DNA of 64,000 nt, from contig JALCCG010000063.1 in the NCBI GenBank assembly GCA_023212695.1, forward strand, positions 29,581 through 93,580, given 5' to 3'. Made by a program: the position numbers and the translations under genes. Shown piece by piece: positions 1-9,425 of this stretch; the stretch's first letter is position 1, and every line of letters begins with the position of its first letter. The notes beneath the pieces were generated by a model. The model ran no database searches. It was not told where the DNA came from and saw nothing but the letters and a program-made list of their open reading frames with translations. This DNA comes from Sporisorium sorghi (Eukaryota > Basidiomycota > Ustilaginomycetes > Ustilaginales > Ustilaginaceae).

Positions 1-1172
1 GTGGGACGTGGCTGAACTCAACGCAACGAAGTTGGAATGCCACACGTGTCAGGGGCGCGGCGTTGTCAGGGATGCAGCGTTGTCGGGACCACCGAGCTAG
101 TCACGGCCCCCTGCAGGAGGCTGTGCTGCTTCATTGCTGATCGCAAGATGAAAGCTGGCTCACAATTTACACAGGCCAACAATCAAGGGCTGTACCGGTA
201 TGGAGGGGGAAATCACTCAGCTTGTCCCACTGGGCTCATTTCAATCGATGCCCAATGGACACTTCGGCATTGTTTCACACGACATTCACTGCCAGCCACG
301 AGGGAACAATGGAATACACGATGGTCAGAGGAATGAGATACACATCATACAGTACAAGAAAGTGGGACGGTGCGAGCTGAGTTGACAAAGACGCACTCGC
401 GCTTTTCAAGATACACCAAACGAGACCTTGCCATTTTTTATGTCCGTCGTAATCCGTTAGCGACGCCGTGACAAGTGTCATCAATCTATCGCAAGAACTA
501 TGCAGACGTGCCCATGTTTGTGCTGTTGGAGGTTGGTGTTGTTAGTTTCTCAAAGTATCATCGATAGGTCCTAGTTTCTCCCCACTTTTCGTAGTTCTCA
601 GAGCCTTCGCGAGCTTTCGAGAGTGAGTGAAAAGGCATATTTCATCAAATACATGGTGGTATCGAGTGGGACAGCTAACATTTCCAGGATTGTTTTGGTG
701 GGAACGCCAGCCCATCGATGCGACTGGTGTCCACGAACAACAACGTCCCACTTATTGCCCGCCCACCCTTGCCTCCCCTTTCTCTTCCCCCGCTATCCTC
801 CATCCCTCATGTCTTTTATCATCGTGAGGACAGCGCCTCGCGCTCACTTGCCTCGCTGTACACAGCCGGCGACTGAATGCGTGCTGCGAGATGCTTTCCG
901 AACCTTCGAGCCAAAGGCAATCGGATCCATCTACAACTCGATCACGCTTCTTGTACCGACTATCTCCCAAAGGACGCTCTTTGTTAAGGGTCACTCTGCT
1001 ACAAGAACAAAGACATATAACATCACGACAGTCTGCCGTTGGGCCGGTGACGATTGAAAAGCAGGTTTCGCACAAGTGAAGCAAAGGTAGCTACAGTGCT
1101 AACGACATACAAGATCAAACGAGCATCGGGATGATGCAGGCTCGCGCCTGCGGCTCGGCAGAATGTGCAGAC
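1..1172. other. Gene-poor left edge
   Basis: No convincing gene was recognised here. The open frames are short, mutually overlapping and lack recognisable domains. A pyrimidine-rich stretch lies around 755-815. The part next to 1173 is the 3' flank of the first effector-like copy, which is read on the minus strand. A gene running in from the left cannot be excluded. Confidence 0.5.
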
Positions 1173-2045
1173 TTATACATGTCCAACATGCTCGAAAGCC
1201 GGTAAGGAGGACATGTGGTATCTGTCGACCTGCTCTAAATCCTTTGGCTCGAAGTAACCTGCTCCCAAACTCACGAGGTCACGCGACTGGCCGTGCTTGA
1301 CCGTCTGTGGCAATGACCAAAATGTGAGAAAATTTCGTTGGTAGAGAGCGTTGTCCTGCGGTAGGTCGTTGAGCTGGTCTTTGGCCAGGTGGTCGACCAT
1401 GTAGATCCACACCTTGGTGTTGCCATATTCTGCTTCCCCTGGAAGCCTCTTGCTGACACGTCGCATTGGCGAACTATCGTGGATTTTCTCTGGCCTCAGG
1501 TTCCAAAAGTCGTCCAAGTCCTTTTGCGGGACCCACCGAAGATAGTTTCCGAACGTGGCCTCGATCTGTACATGGATAGGACCACGTTTGACAGTCCGAA
1601 CCAGTCGACCCCGGACCCCGTCGGCCCGGTTCGACTTCGCTTGAGGAACTGTCAAAAATTTGTCCCAAGATGGGAACTTTCGCAAGGAAAGGTCAGTTCC
1701 AGTCAATCTATTGGCCTCGTTTCCTTGATCGGCAGCGTTCTGACCGATCCAGTCGTATAGGTCTGCGAGGTACTCTTGCTCCTCTTCGAGCGACGCGGAA
1801 TGCTCGTCATGGGCTGGTGACTGCGTATGCGACGGTCCTGCCAAGTTTTGGTGCTGCGGCGAGTGCATGATCGGGCGCGACGCAGAGTGCGGGGCCTGAT
1901 TGGGCTCGTATGTCCAGCTTTAAAGTGGAGGGCCGCTTTGATGATAGCCATACCAGTCCGGTCGCGGCCATGGATCCATAGGAACGACCGTCACGAGGCC
2001 AAGTCCCACGAAGGCGATGACAAGCGGAAGGCTGAGGAAGCTCAT
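1173..2045 (-). pseudogene. Secreted effector-like family protein, copy 1, broken by in-frame TAA
   Basis: The ATG at 2045 opens a hydrophobic signal peptide followed by a family motif of the form MDPWxRxDWYGY, corresponding to DPFDQNWxxY in copies 2 and 3. After about 41 codons the frame meets TAA at 1920-1922. The same frame then stays open to the stop at 1173 and encodes a normal family body: an RRVSKRLP motif where intact copies have RRxSRxLP, then FLTFWSLP, then a C-terminal GAGYFEPKD segment. One nonsense codon is therefore the only visible lesion. A 36-nt intron (GTATGG..AAAG) would remove the stop, but it would also remove part of the conserved N-terminal motif and is unusually short, so decay is the better reading. 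As it stands, only a peptide of about 41 residues could be made. The function of the family is unknown; secretion is inferred from the signal peptide. Confidence 0.75.
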
Positions 2046-2439
2046 GTTTGCGTCGCTCAGCTGCTGTTGGTGTGGTAAGAAATGATCCAGTAGCAACCTC
2101 AATGCTTTGGCTGCCTTTTATCATCTCCGACCCTTTCCGCGGCTCTTCGTTGCATGGAAGATGATACTGTATACAGGAAAAGCGGGAGGCATGAGAGCTT
2201 TGAGGGGCTCGTTGTCCCACCGCGATGCAGACAACGGCGGGACACAGGGTGGGAGGTGTTATCGCTGCAGCTGCAGGCTTAGACTCGCCTAGCAACGACA
2301 AAGGAGGATGACGAAAAGATAAACAAGAATGTCGAACTGGGGCGACAAGTCAGACCAACTGACTATCGAGGAGTGGTCGAGTCGAGCTCCGCTTTCCCAC
2401 GCGCTCTCGCCATCTCGCACTCTCGATGCACACCACCCC

Positions 2440-2580
2440 TTCATTTCACGCATTTTGAAACAACATCCCAGGCATTGACAATTGCAGCGCATGACGTTGC
2501 ATGGCATGAAAACATCGGTCGATGGGAGCGTGGTCCAGATTCAGACCGCCGTTGCTACCAAGATCGAGGGTGGCAACTCG
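2440..2580. repeat. Duplicated upstream module of copy 1 (promoter block plus lactonase 3'-end relic)
   Basis: A block starting TTCATTTCACGCAT (2440) is shared with the upstream regions of copies 2, 4 and 5. It is followed at 2534-2580 by sequence matching the 3' end of the lactonase gene, including a perfect 21-bp match of 2557-2577 to 9557-9577. Here the match lies outside any gene, so it is a relic carried along by duplication. Confidence 0.75.
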
Positions 2581-2642
2581 GGACATAGATAGTTGCACGC
2601 CGAAGCGTGCCGTCATGATTCGTCTCAGCAGGGCATACAGCC

Positions 2643-3611
2643 TTACGCGCGAGCGTGTTCAGCAGCCTTGCGCGCGCTGCCGAAAAAAAGCCTGAGGCGA
2701 TTGTCAATTGCCTTCTTGTCTCTCGGAAGAAAGTGAGCTGAACCGTAGAAGATAACTTGATTGTACTCGCCCTTCCTCAAAGTCGCTGGAAGACCGAAGA
2801 AGCGCCAGTGATTGGGCTCAGATAGAGTGAGGCCTCGATTTGATCTTGCTCGACTTGGAGAGCCATGGGTGGTCATGTGAATCACCAGCTCTGAGCCGTC
2901 TGGACTTTTGACTCCATGGATCGGTAATATGCGGCTGTTGCGTCCGTGCGGCCACGAGCGCCTGAGGTCTCTTTGTGCCTCTTGATCCATCTTGTTCTGT
3001 GGTGCCCAGATCAAGTGGCCGAAGAGATCGTTGATTTTCTGACGGACTGGGGCGGTCCATTCGTTCTGGTAAATGATCGTTGTTTTGCGGTGATGCAGCG
3101 GAGTCTTTTGAATCAGTTTTAACTGATTGATCCATGCAGGCTCAAACCTACGCCTGCGCTGTCCTCCTGTCACGATTGGACCGTCCATTGTTTTAAGCTG
3201 TGTCTCCGGACGACTAAATGTGGCTTGGACTTCGTGTCCCCCGACGGCGTCGTCCTGATCAGAGTCGTACAGCAGCCCGTTTAGATGGTTGACGTGCTCT
3301 GCGGGCCATTTGGAACCCTCTCCATGAGCTGGTAACTGCGGTCCATTGATGCCGAGCGATGTGGCCAATTCCCTTTGAGCTTCGTCGGGCTAGGTGCCCT
3401 CTTGATGAGCCGGTGACTGCGGGACTGACTGCGCCGAGTGAGTGAACATGTGTGTACCCAAAGGCGACGCATCGTTGCTCAAGCGTTGAGAAGTTGGACT
3501 CCTTTCGTAATCATGCCAGTTCTGATCAAATGGATCCATGGAGGTCGCCGTGACGAGGTAGAGACCCACAAAGGCGAAGCCGAGCACAATGCTGACAAGT
3601 GCAGACCTCAT
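2643..3611 (-). pseudogene. Secreted effector-like family protein, copy 2, broken by in-frame TAG
   Basis: The ATG at 3611 starts a clear signal peptide (hydrophobic core about residues 4-20, ending LVTAT) and then the family motif SMDPFDQNWHDYE. The frame is interrupted once, by TAG at 3390-3392, and then runs open to 2643. Aligned with copy 3 around the shared SPAHQE segment, the stop falls where copy 3 has tryptophan, so TGG to TAG is the likely change. The downstream body is complete: helix-rich start with INDLFGHLIWA, then SRILPIHGVKSPDG, IHMTTHG, HWRFFGLP, and YGSAHFLPRDK near the C-terminus. The mature part contains no cysteine. No splice pair that keeps the conserved segments removes the stop in frame. 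It was probably inactivated recently. Confidence 0.75.
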
Positions 3612-3854
3612 GGTTGTGCGGCTGGAAGCGTGGATAGTAGCGGGGCAACGGAGATTGGTATGTGAGTTGTTTCGAAAGGCTCCTTCCTTGTTGTTGCTCT
3701 TGTACTTGTATCACTAGCACGATCCCAAGGTGTGGACCTTTCTCAAAAACCCCACTCCAACGCGCGGACTCGTCATTGATACAGCACGGAGGATCGTGAG
3801 GCAACAGCCCTCCTTCATAAACGGGCTGGCAGACACTTCATCAGACGCACCACC

Positions 3855-4015
3855 ATTTCATATCACGCATCTCGAGTCAACACCAATTTGGCAGTGCACT
3901 GCATGCATGGCGTTGCAACAGTTGTCGGTCTGCGGGTACGAAAGTCAGTGCAAATCTAGGCTCGCCGTCGCTGCCTCTTCAAAATTGCCCTGTGCCGCGT
4001 TGGCAAGATCAATGA
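3855..4015. repeat. Duplicated upstream module of copy 2
   Basis: A TTCATATCACGCAT block (from about 3857) lies about 245 bp upstream of the copy 2 ATG. Next to it, 3955-4015 is a diverged copy of the lactonase 3' end: the TTGCCCTG and CAAGATC segments occur in the same order as at 9540-9567. It shares the layout of the modules upstream of the other copies. Confidence 0.65.
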
Positions 4016-4105
4016 TGTACAAAATCTTGGTCGAGACAGTAGCAAAGACGCTGGGCCAAACAACATCCCTACGTGATGCTTTCCACCATCCTAGCATCAC
4101 GTGCT

Positions 4106-5032
4106 TTACACATGAGGAAAACCCACATGCTTCAGCACCGTCTTCAAGCGGCTCTCGACCTTCCAAACATCGTGATCATCGATAAAAGCTGCCCCGTGGC
4201 TGATTAACGCAGGTTTCTGGCCCAGGCCAGGCACATATTCCTGTGGGAGACTTCAAAAAGTGAGAAATCTGCGATTGTGTAAAGCGTTTCCTTTCGGTAG
4301 TTGCGGCTGGAACTTAGCCCCAACGTGAGACACCGCGTAAACCACCATCTGTCTGCTTTGGTGGAAGATATCCAGGGGTAAGATCCAACCGCCACGTGAA
4401 AGTGGCGATAATTTGCGGAATTTTTTGTCAAGATGAAAGAATGCCATGTCCTCTGGCGAAGCAAACTTCAAGTGTTCGCCGAAAAGATTCTGGATATGCT
4501 GACGGACAGGGTTGTCTATGCCGTGCTGTCGGACCAAGGAAAGACCGAGCGCATTCGTCCCCACTTGCGTTGGGTTTCCAAAGACGTTTTCTAACATCGA
4601 GTTAACACTGTTTGTAGGTGCCTTTCGGCCCCGAGCCGCGTTGCCAGCCTCTGTAGCTTCTGAGGTTGCGCTGCTGGATGGAGCGTGAGCGTCGTGTAGC
4701 GTTGCGGGAAGTTCCAAGCTCGGATCTCCCAGCAGCTCTTGTAGAAGCCTGTCGTCTACTTCAGTCCATGTAGATGTAGTGTGCTCTCCATGCACTGGTG
4801 GTTGCGCAGTTGACGGGCCACTCGGCTCATTGCCGTAGAGCATGTTGGTTAGATCGGTTGCCGCGTCCTCGGGCCAGGGGGGCTCTTGATGAGCTGGCGA
4901 ATGCGAGACCGATGGTGGTGTTGGACTCCGTTCGTACTCCTGCCAATTCTGATCGAAGGGATCCATGGGGATGGCCGTGACGAGGCATACTGCCATCAAA
5001 ACGATGAGGAGCCAAAAGTTGAGGAACCTCAT
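4106..5032 (-). pseudogene. Secreted effector-like family protein, copy 3, broken by in-frame TGA
   Basis: The ATG at 5032 begins a signal peptide and the motif IPMDPFDQNWQEYE. The frame runs 259 residues to TGA at 4253-4255. That stop falls inside FLTF-stop-SLPQ, where copy 1 reads FLTFWSLPQ and all other copies have an aromatic residue plus a following G/S-x-P, so TGG to TGA is the likely change. Reading on, a further 48 codons still resemble the family C-terminus (a GAAFIDDHD segment where others have GAAHFDPND) before TAA at 4106-4108. A protein truncated by about one sixth could still be made, but it would lack the last conserved block. Its promoter also appears to be interrupted by a repeat at 5246-5872. 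Confidence 0.75.
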
Positions 5033-5245
5033 GTTTGCTGGGCTTGAAGTTGTTGAAAGCGTCGCAAGAGATGGTCGGTTGGAAGGCATTGCAAAGACTT
5101 TTTTTGGCGATGGCCTGGATTTTATAGCAATCACCAGGCGTCCAACACTCACTGGTGGCAACGAGTGGGCTGTGATTGATTCATGAGGTCCCGCTCAGCC
5201 ACTTCGTGCCCCACCAACATACCACTATTGTCCACGTCCGCGCTT

Positions 5246-5872
5246 TACAGTAAATTACTCACGGTCCTTTTGTCGCATCATTGGGGTATTTTTGGCGCGC
5301 TACCACCTCCGCCTTATGGCCTCGCTTATCGACCACCTCAATGGATCCTGCAGAAGCGAATCCATCAAGGCGGTCACACCTGTGTCCCATAAGGCGGAGG
5401 TGGTAGCGCGCTTCATGGAAACTTGCAGGCAAAACCATTGAGGCGGTTTCCACCTCGATGCTTATGGTTTCGGTGAGCATCAATTCACCTTAGATGTAAG
5501 TGATCTTGCCCTAACACACTAACCCTTTTTCAACCCCCTATCGGTACGGCATCACCAACACACCACAAACCCTTACCGCCTTATGGACTCGGCTGCTGGC
5601 AGCCGAAGGCACCTATCGAGACGGTGACTTGGTGCACCAAAAACACCCTAATCTTTGCAACAGACCCCTCAAGACTGATCGATCCACTCCCGTCTTTGTG
5701 GTTCTTTACCGCCACTCGGCGGGCTGAGATTCTCAAGCGAAACAAAAGCAGTCGGCATTTGCAGTCAAGCCATGCTTCTCATGTTGATGATCACGTACTA
5801 TGATAGGGCGGAGTTCCAACTTCACCTGTCAGCTTACGCCCTTGGGCAAGTTCACACATGTAATTTACTGTA
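5246..5872. mobile_element. Possible MITE-like insertion bounded by 13-bp inverted repeats
   Basis: A perfect 13-bp inverted repeat, TACAGTAAATTAC at 5246-5258 and its reverse complement at 5860-5872, bounds 627 bp with no gene. It sits between the copy 3 ATG and the expected promoter block at about 5981. Removing it would place that block about 325 bp from the ATG, in the range seen for the other copies. No clear target-site duplication was found, so the call is tentative. Confidence 0.35.
5295..5411. repeat. 25-bp perfect inverted repeat (hairpin), 67-bp spacer
   Basis: The 25 bases at 5295-5319 are the exact reverse complement of those at 5387-5411. Both arms contain the CTACCACCTCCGCCTTATGG core or its complement. 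The spacer carries no recognisable gene. The motif CCGCCTTATGG recurs alone at about 5577-5587. Confidence 0.85.
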
Positions 5873-5980
5873 TATAAGCTTCGCTTGCTCGGCCTTGTCC
5901 CAACATCGAATTCAGCTCGTATCTCCAATATCTCACGCTGCTCATCTTCCGCCTGAGAGGTTTCACGAGCCTGACAGTCG

Positions 5981-6140
5981 TTCATTTCACACTTGTTCAT
6001 TTCACCTTTAAAGAGTCGAAAGTGAATGCGCATTGCAGACATGGTAACATCTGCGGGTGGGTGCATGCTTACAAGACCCACGCCGCTGTTGCTGCCTCTC
6101 TGAAGCTGCCAAGGGCGGGCGTGGCAATCTCCATGATTGA
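5981..6140. repeat. Duplicated upstream module of copy 3, displaced
   Basis: A TTCATTTCAC element occurs twice (5981 and about 5996). It is followed by a GCGCATTGCAGACATGG segment like that in the copy 1 module, and at 6078-6140 by a diverged lactonase 3'-end relic (GCTGCCTCTCTGAAGCTGCC). It lies about 950 bp from the copy 3 ATG, further than in the other copies. Confidence 0.5.
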
Positions 6141-6210
6141 AACCGGGTCAAAGGCGTCATCGTGCTTTCGCGCACTTAACTGCGCCGACATGACACGCAG
6201 GCTTGCAGCC

Positions 6211-7962
6211 TCACGGATGAGCATGTCCAGCAGCCTCGCTTGCGTGGCCCAGAAGATTTTCGAGGTGTTGATTGATAACTTCCCGATTACTTGGATCGAA
6301 AGTAGCCGCTCCGTAGAGCAGTACCTCGTTGGTTTTGTCCTTCTTCAGCACCTTTGGTACACCCCAGAAAAGCCAGTGATAGCTGTCCAAAATGTTTTCT
6401 CCTGCTGGTAGTCTCTTGGTTCTTGCAGTGTTGCCATGTTCGGTTATGTGGATGGCCAACTCGGACCCATCTGGACTCTTTGCCCCATCGAGGGGCAAAA
6501 CTCGACTAGTCCGCCGATACGGCCACATACTCCTGATCCGTTTCTCTCCCAAGCCATGCACGTCCTCCGGTGAGGCCCACCGCAACATTTCACCGAAAAA
6601 CTCGCGGATCCGCTGACGATTGTAGTCTAATCCTGTGCCAACATATACTCGAGCAGTGTAACCACGCAAAGCTTGTTTGGTACCACGAGGAAGCCATGCT
6701 AGCTGAGGAGGCTCCCAATTTTTACTGAGAGGACTTTGGTTGGGCCTGGGCCTTTTGACGGCGTTACCATGGTCGGAGTCGTGTGTTGCAGGAGGATCCA
6801 AGCTTTCATCGCTAAGCAGCTCTTCTAGAAGCCGGCTCTGTTCATCTTCGGACCAGCCGGGAAGCTTTCTCTTAAGAACGCGATCGATGACCTCGCGATC
6901 ATTTGGGTCGAAATGTGCAGCTCCGTAGAAGACTAGTTGAAGTCTTTCACCGTCCTTGAGCGTGTGCGTGATGCCCCAAAAGCGGTAATGGTTTGTTTCA
7001 AACACACCCGCGCCACTGGGCGTAAGCTTGCGCATACGAGTGATGCCATGGTTGGTCATCAGGATCAACACTGGTGTGCCGTCAGGATTCTTGACTTCGT
7101 AGATCGGTAAGACACGGCTGGCACGTCTAAATGGTGACGTGTTGGTAAGGTCCTTGTTTGTTACTGCAAGCAGCTCTTGTTTGGACGCAAAAATAAGTTT
7201 CGGGCCGAATAGATCCTTGATATGCTTGAGGCCCGCTTCAGTCGCTCCTTTGCCGCGGTACAGATCGCCGCCACCCTCAGGACGGAGTATCTTCACAGCA
7301 TAGTCGAAGTTTGAAACCGAGGGAGGCTCCCATCCAAACACTCTTGGTTCCTCTTTCTCGTGCCTGGCCTTCCGAACATAAGCTGAGAGTATTGACGTCG
7401 AGCTTCCGGAGGCTTCATGAGTATGCTCCGGCAGGCGTGCCATGTCTGCTCCTCCCACGTACGGATCGAAAGCGCTGTTGTGCGCGGCAGGAAGCGATGC
7501 CTGATAAGCGAACGGGTTGGGATCACGTTGGCCATCCGATGGATGCATGTAAAGCGGAGTGCCAGAAACATCGTGCGCAGCAGGTAGGGATGCCTGTAAG
7601 GCGAGCGGGTAGCCCGCGGGCTGATCGTGCGATAGATACATGGAAGACGGACCTCCAGAGACATCGTGGCTCGAGCCCGCACCCTGTTGGTAATCATACC
7701 CGCTCTGTTGGCCGAAAGGATGCATTGACGGCTGAGTGCCAAAAGTACCGGCGCTCCAGCCCGCATACTGCGGATCACCATTCCAGTTTTGTTGGGCGTA
7801 CGGCGTGTACGGCGGAGCGGCAGACGCATCGTTGCTCGAGCCAGCTCCCTGTGGGTAACCATGCCAGTTTTGTTGGCCGTAGGGATACATTGGGCCAGCC
7901 GTGACAGGGCTAAGCCGTACGAGTGCCATGGAAAGCACGAGGCCGACAAGAGTAAACCTCAT
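6211..7962 (-). CDS. Intact two-domain secreted effector-like protein, copy 4
   Basis: This 583-residue protein starts at the ATG at 7962, which matches the start of its paralogues; an upstream in-frame ATG at 8016 would only add residues before the signal peptide. A signal peptide (about 1-22) is followed by imperfect repeats (25-165) rich in Tyr, Gln, Gly and Pro. Two copies of the family domain follow, at about 208-368 and 416-575. Each has an (R/Y)RR(A/T)SRVLP motif, a PDG turn, an NHG or EHG motif, an aromatic-F-W-G motif and a YGAA(H/T)FDP(N/S)(D/N)REVI segment. The linker (369-415) resembles the pre-domain region of single-domain copies, so the gene looks like a fusion of two tandem copies. 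It has no cysteine. Function is unknown; secretion and an effector role are inferred from the signal peptide, the clustering and rapid divergence. Confidence 0.8.
   Translation of the reverse strand: MRFTLVGLVLSMALVRLSPVTAGPMYPYGQQNWHGYPQGAGSSNDASAAPPYTPYAQQNWNGDPQYAGWSAGTFGTQPSMHPFGQQSGYDYQQGAGSSHDVSGGPSSMYLSHDQPAGYPLALQASLPAAHDVSGTPLYMHPSDGQRDPNPFAYQASLPAAHNSAFDPYVGGADMARLPEHTHEASGSSTSILSAYVRKARHEKEEPRVFGWEPPSVSNFDYAVKILRPEGGGDLYRGKGATEAGLKHIKDLFGPKLIFASKQELLAVTNKDLTNTSPFRRASRVLPIYEVKNPDGTPVLILMTNHGITRMRKLTPSGAGVFETNHYRFWGITHTLKDGERLQLVFYGAAHFDPNDREVIDRVLKRKLPGWSEDEQSRLLEELLSDESLDPPATHDSDHGNAVKRPRPNQSPLSKNWEPPQLAWLPRGTKQALRGYTARVYVGTGLDYNRQRIREFFGEMLRWASPEDVHGLGEKRIRSMWPYRRTSRVLPLDGAKSPDGSELAIHITEHGNTARTKRLPAGENILDSYHWLFWGVPKVLKKDKTNEVLLYGAATFDPSNREVINQHLENLLGHASEAAGHAHP
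7468..7890 (-). repeat. Coding tandem repeats in copy 4
   Basis: This stretch encodes about five imperfect units of 26-31 residues. Units 1-3 have the pattern P(Y/F)xQQxxxxYxQxAGSS. Units 4-5 share the segment QASLPAAH. The first unit corresponds to the single DPFDQNWHxY motif of the other family members, so the array seems to have grown from that motif. Confidence 0.7.
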
Positions 7963-8179
7963 GTCTACGTTGCTGTAAAGGTGTTGGTAGAGAGACAAGG
8001 AGAATGCTGTGGACACAGACTCGGATCCTCGTTGCCTCGTGTCATCTTTATACCATTCACATACGGCCCTTCTGGTGGGACCCGCTGCGTCGAACCCACT
8101 CTTTTCTGCAGTCGCTCTCGCAAATGCACCCGCTCACTTCGGTGGTCCCATCTCATGTTGCTTTTCGGGATGCCAGCCC

Positions 8180-8310
8180 TTCATATCACGCAATCTGTGT
8201 CAACGGTGCATTGCATTGCATGGCACCACCCTGTGGGCACACGCAGCTCGAATTGAGACCACCATTTCAGCCTCCCCAACCTCGCCCTAACTGAAGATCG
8301 AGGGTGGCAA
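8180..8310. repeat. Duplicated upstream module of copy 4
   Basis: TTCATATCACGCAAT at 8180 lies about 218 bp upstream of the copy 4 ATG. It is followed by GCATTGCATTGCATGGC and, at 8294-8310, by AAGATCGAGGGTGGCAA, which is identical to the lactonase 3' coding sequence at 9559-9575. The adjoining bases to about 8325 are also similar. Confidence 0.7.
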
Positions 8311-8381
8311 TCTCTGAAACTGAGACCGGTCGCTTAGAGCATCGGCACGAGAGGTCGGCAGGCCGAGCCAGATGTACAGCT

Positions 8382-9282
8382 TTACCCATGAGCGCGTCGA
8401 GCAGCCTCGCCTCCATTACGGAAGAAGTCTTGAAGGTGTTGGTTGATCGTGTCGCGATCTCCAGGGTTGATGGAGGCAGCGCCGTAGATCACGACTGGCG
8501 GGGATCCCTTCTTTGGCAGCCCTTTGGGCAAACCCCAAAACACCCAATGCTGACGATCGAAGATAGACTCGGCATTTGACGATCTAGCGTGTTTGGGGTT
8601 GTTGTCGTGGGCGGTCATGTGTATGTCAAATTCTTTGCCGTCAGCACTTCGGACTCCCTCGATTGGCAGTCGGCGGCTGGTGCGTGAGTACGGCCACGTC
8701 CTCCTGAACGAGCGAATGTCCCTCTCTTCAACCTTTTTGGGATCGGCCCACTGTAACTTTTTGCGAAACAGTCCATGGATGCGCTGACGGTCAGGTTCAG
8801 TGTGCTTGTCGTTGTATGCGATCTTCATGCGAACACCGTTGAGCGAAATGGTGTCGAAGGGAGCGAACTCACGCACGCCCTTTGGCTCCCAGGCGAACAA
8901 ATTCTGTCTGTGTAGCAGGCCCGAGAGCAACCTCCGGGACGGCATCAGTTTTGAGTCGTTTGACGGCGCGTTTCGGTTCGGGGGCGCGTAGCGCATCATG
9001 TAATTCTTGTTGCTCTCCGTCGGACCATAGGGAAGGCTCTTCGGACTCCTCGGAAGACTCTGTATGAGCTGATGACTGTGAGACGGGCGGCTCGGTACGA
9101 GTTTGGTCCTGCAGTGATTGAGGGGACGGGCGTTGTCCAGAGGACGAAGAAGCCGCGCACGAGGCTGGAGGGTTATGACGGGTCAAGAACTTGTATAGCC
9201 ACTCATCCATAGGTGTTGCCGTGACGAGGCCAAAAAGCACGAATGCCATGACAAGAGCCAGGCTGACGAGTGTAGACTTCAC
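8382..9282 (-). pseudogene. Secreted effector-like family protein, copy 5, start lost and frameshifted
   Basis: The signal-peptide segment (KSTLVSLALVMAFV, then MDEW) aligns with the other copies, but the aligned start codon at 9280-9282 is GTG instead of ATG. An in-frame ATG at 9345 could add 21 residues ahead of the signal peptide. The first frame runs to a stop at 8869. The family body (NLFAWEPKG, then RTSRRLPIEG, PIEGVRSADG, HWVFWGLP, IYGAASINPGD) continues in another frame to the stop at 8382. The switch must lie around 8900-8940, just after an AVKRLKTD segment that matches the linker of copy 4. No credible intron joins the two frames. This is the copy next to the lactonase and may be the oldest position in the array. 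Confidence 0.7.
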
Positions 9283-9425
9283 GTTTGCGCGGCTGACAAC
9301 GGAATGAATCGGGTGGAAGTTATGGTATAGAGCTTTGAATTTCAAGGGCTCCTCGTGGTCTTTTTACTTTTCACGCAGTGGCAGCATGAGTCTCTGACTG
9401 ATGCCGCTTCGCTGGACATCCCCCT

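Noticed and set aside
1910..1960. 36-nt intron that would remove the TAA in effector copy 1
   Set aside because: Too short for these genes, whose introns are 68 nt or more, and it deletes part of the conserved N-terminal motif.
4253..4255. Programmed stop readthrough in the effector copies
   Set aside because: The TGA is followed by AGT rather than the leaky CTA context, and three different stop codons at unrelated places point to mutation.
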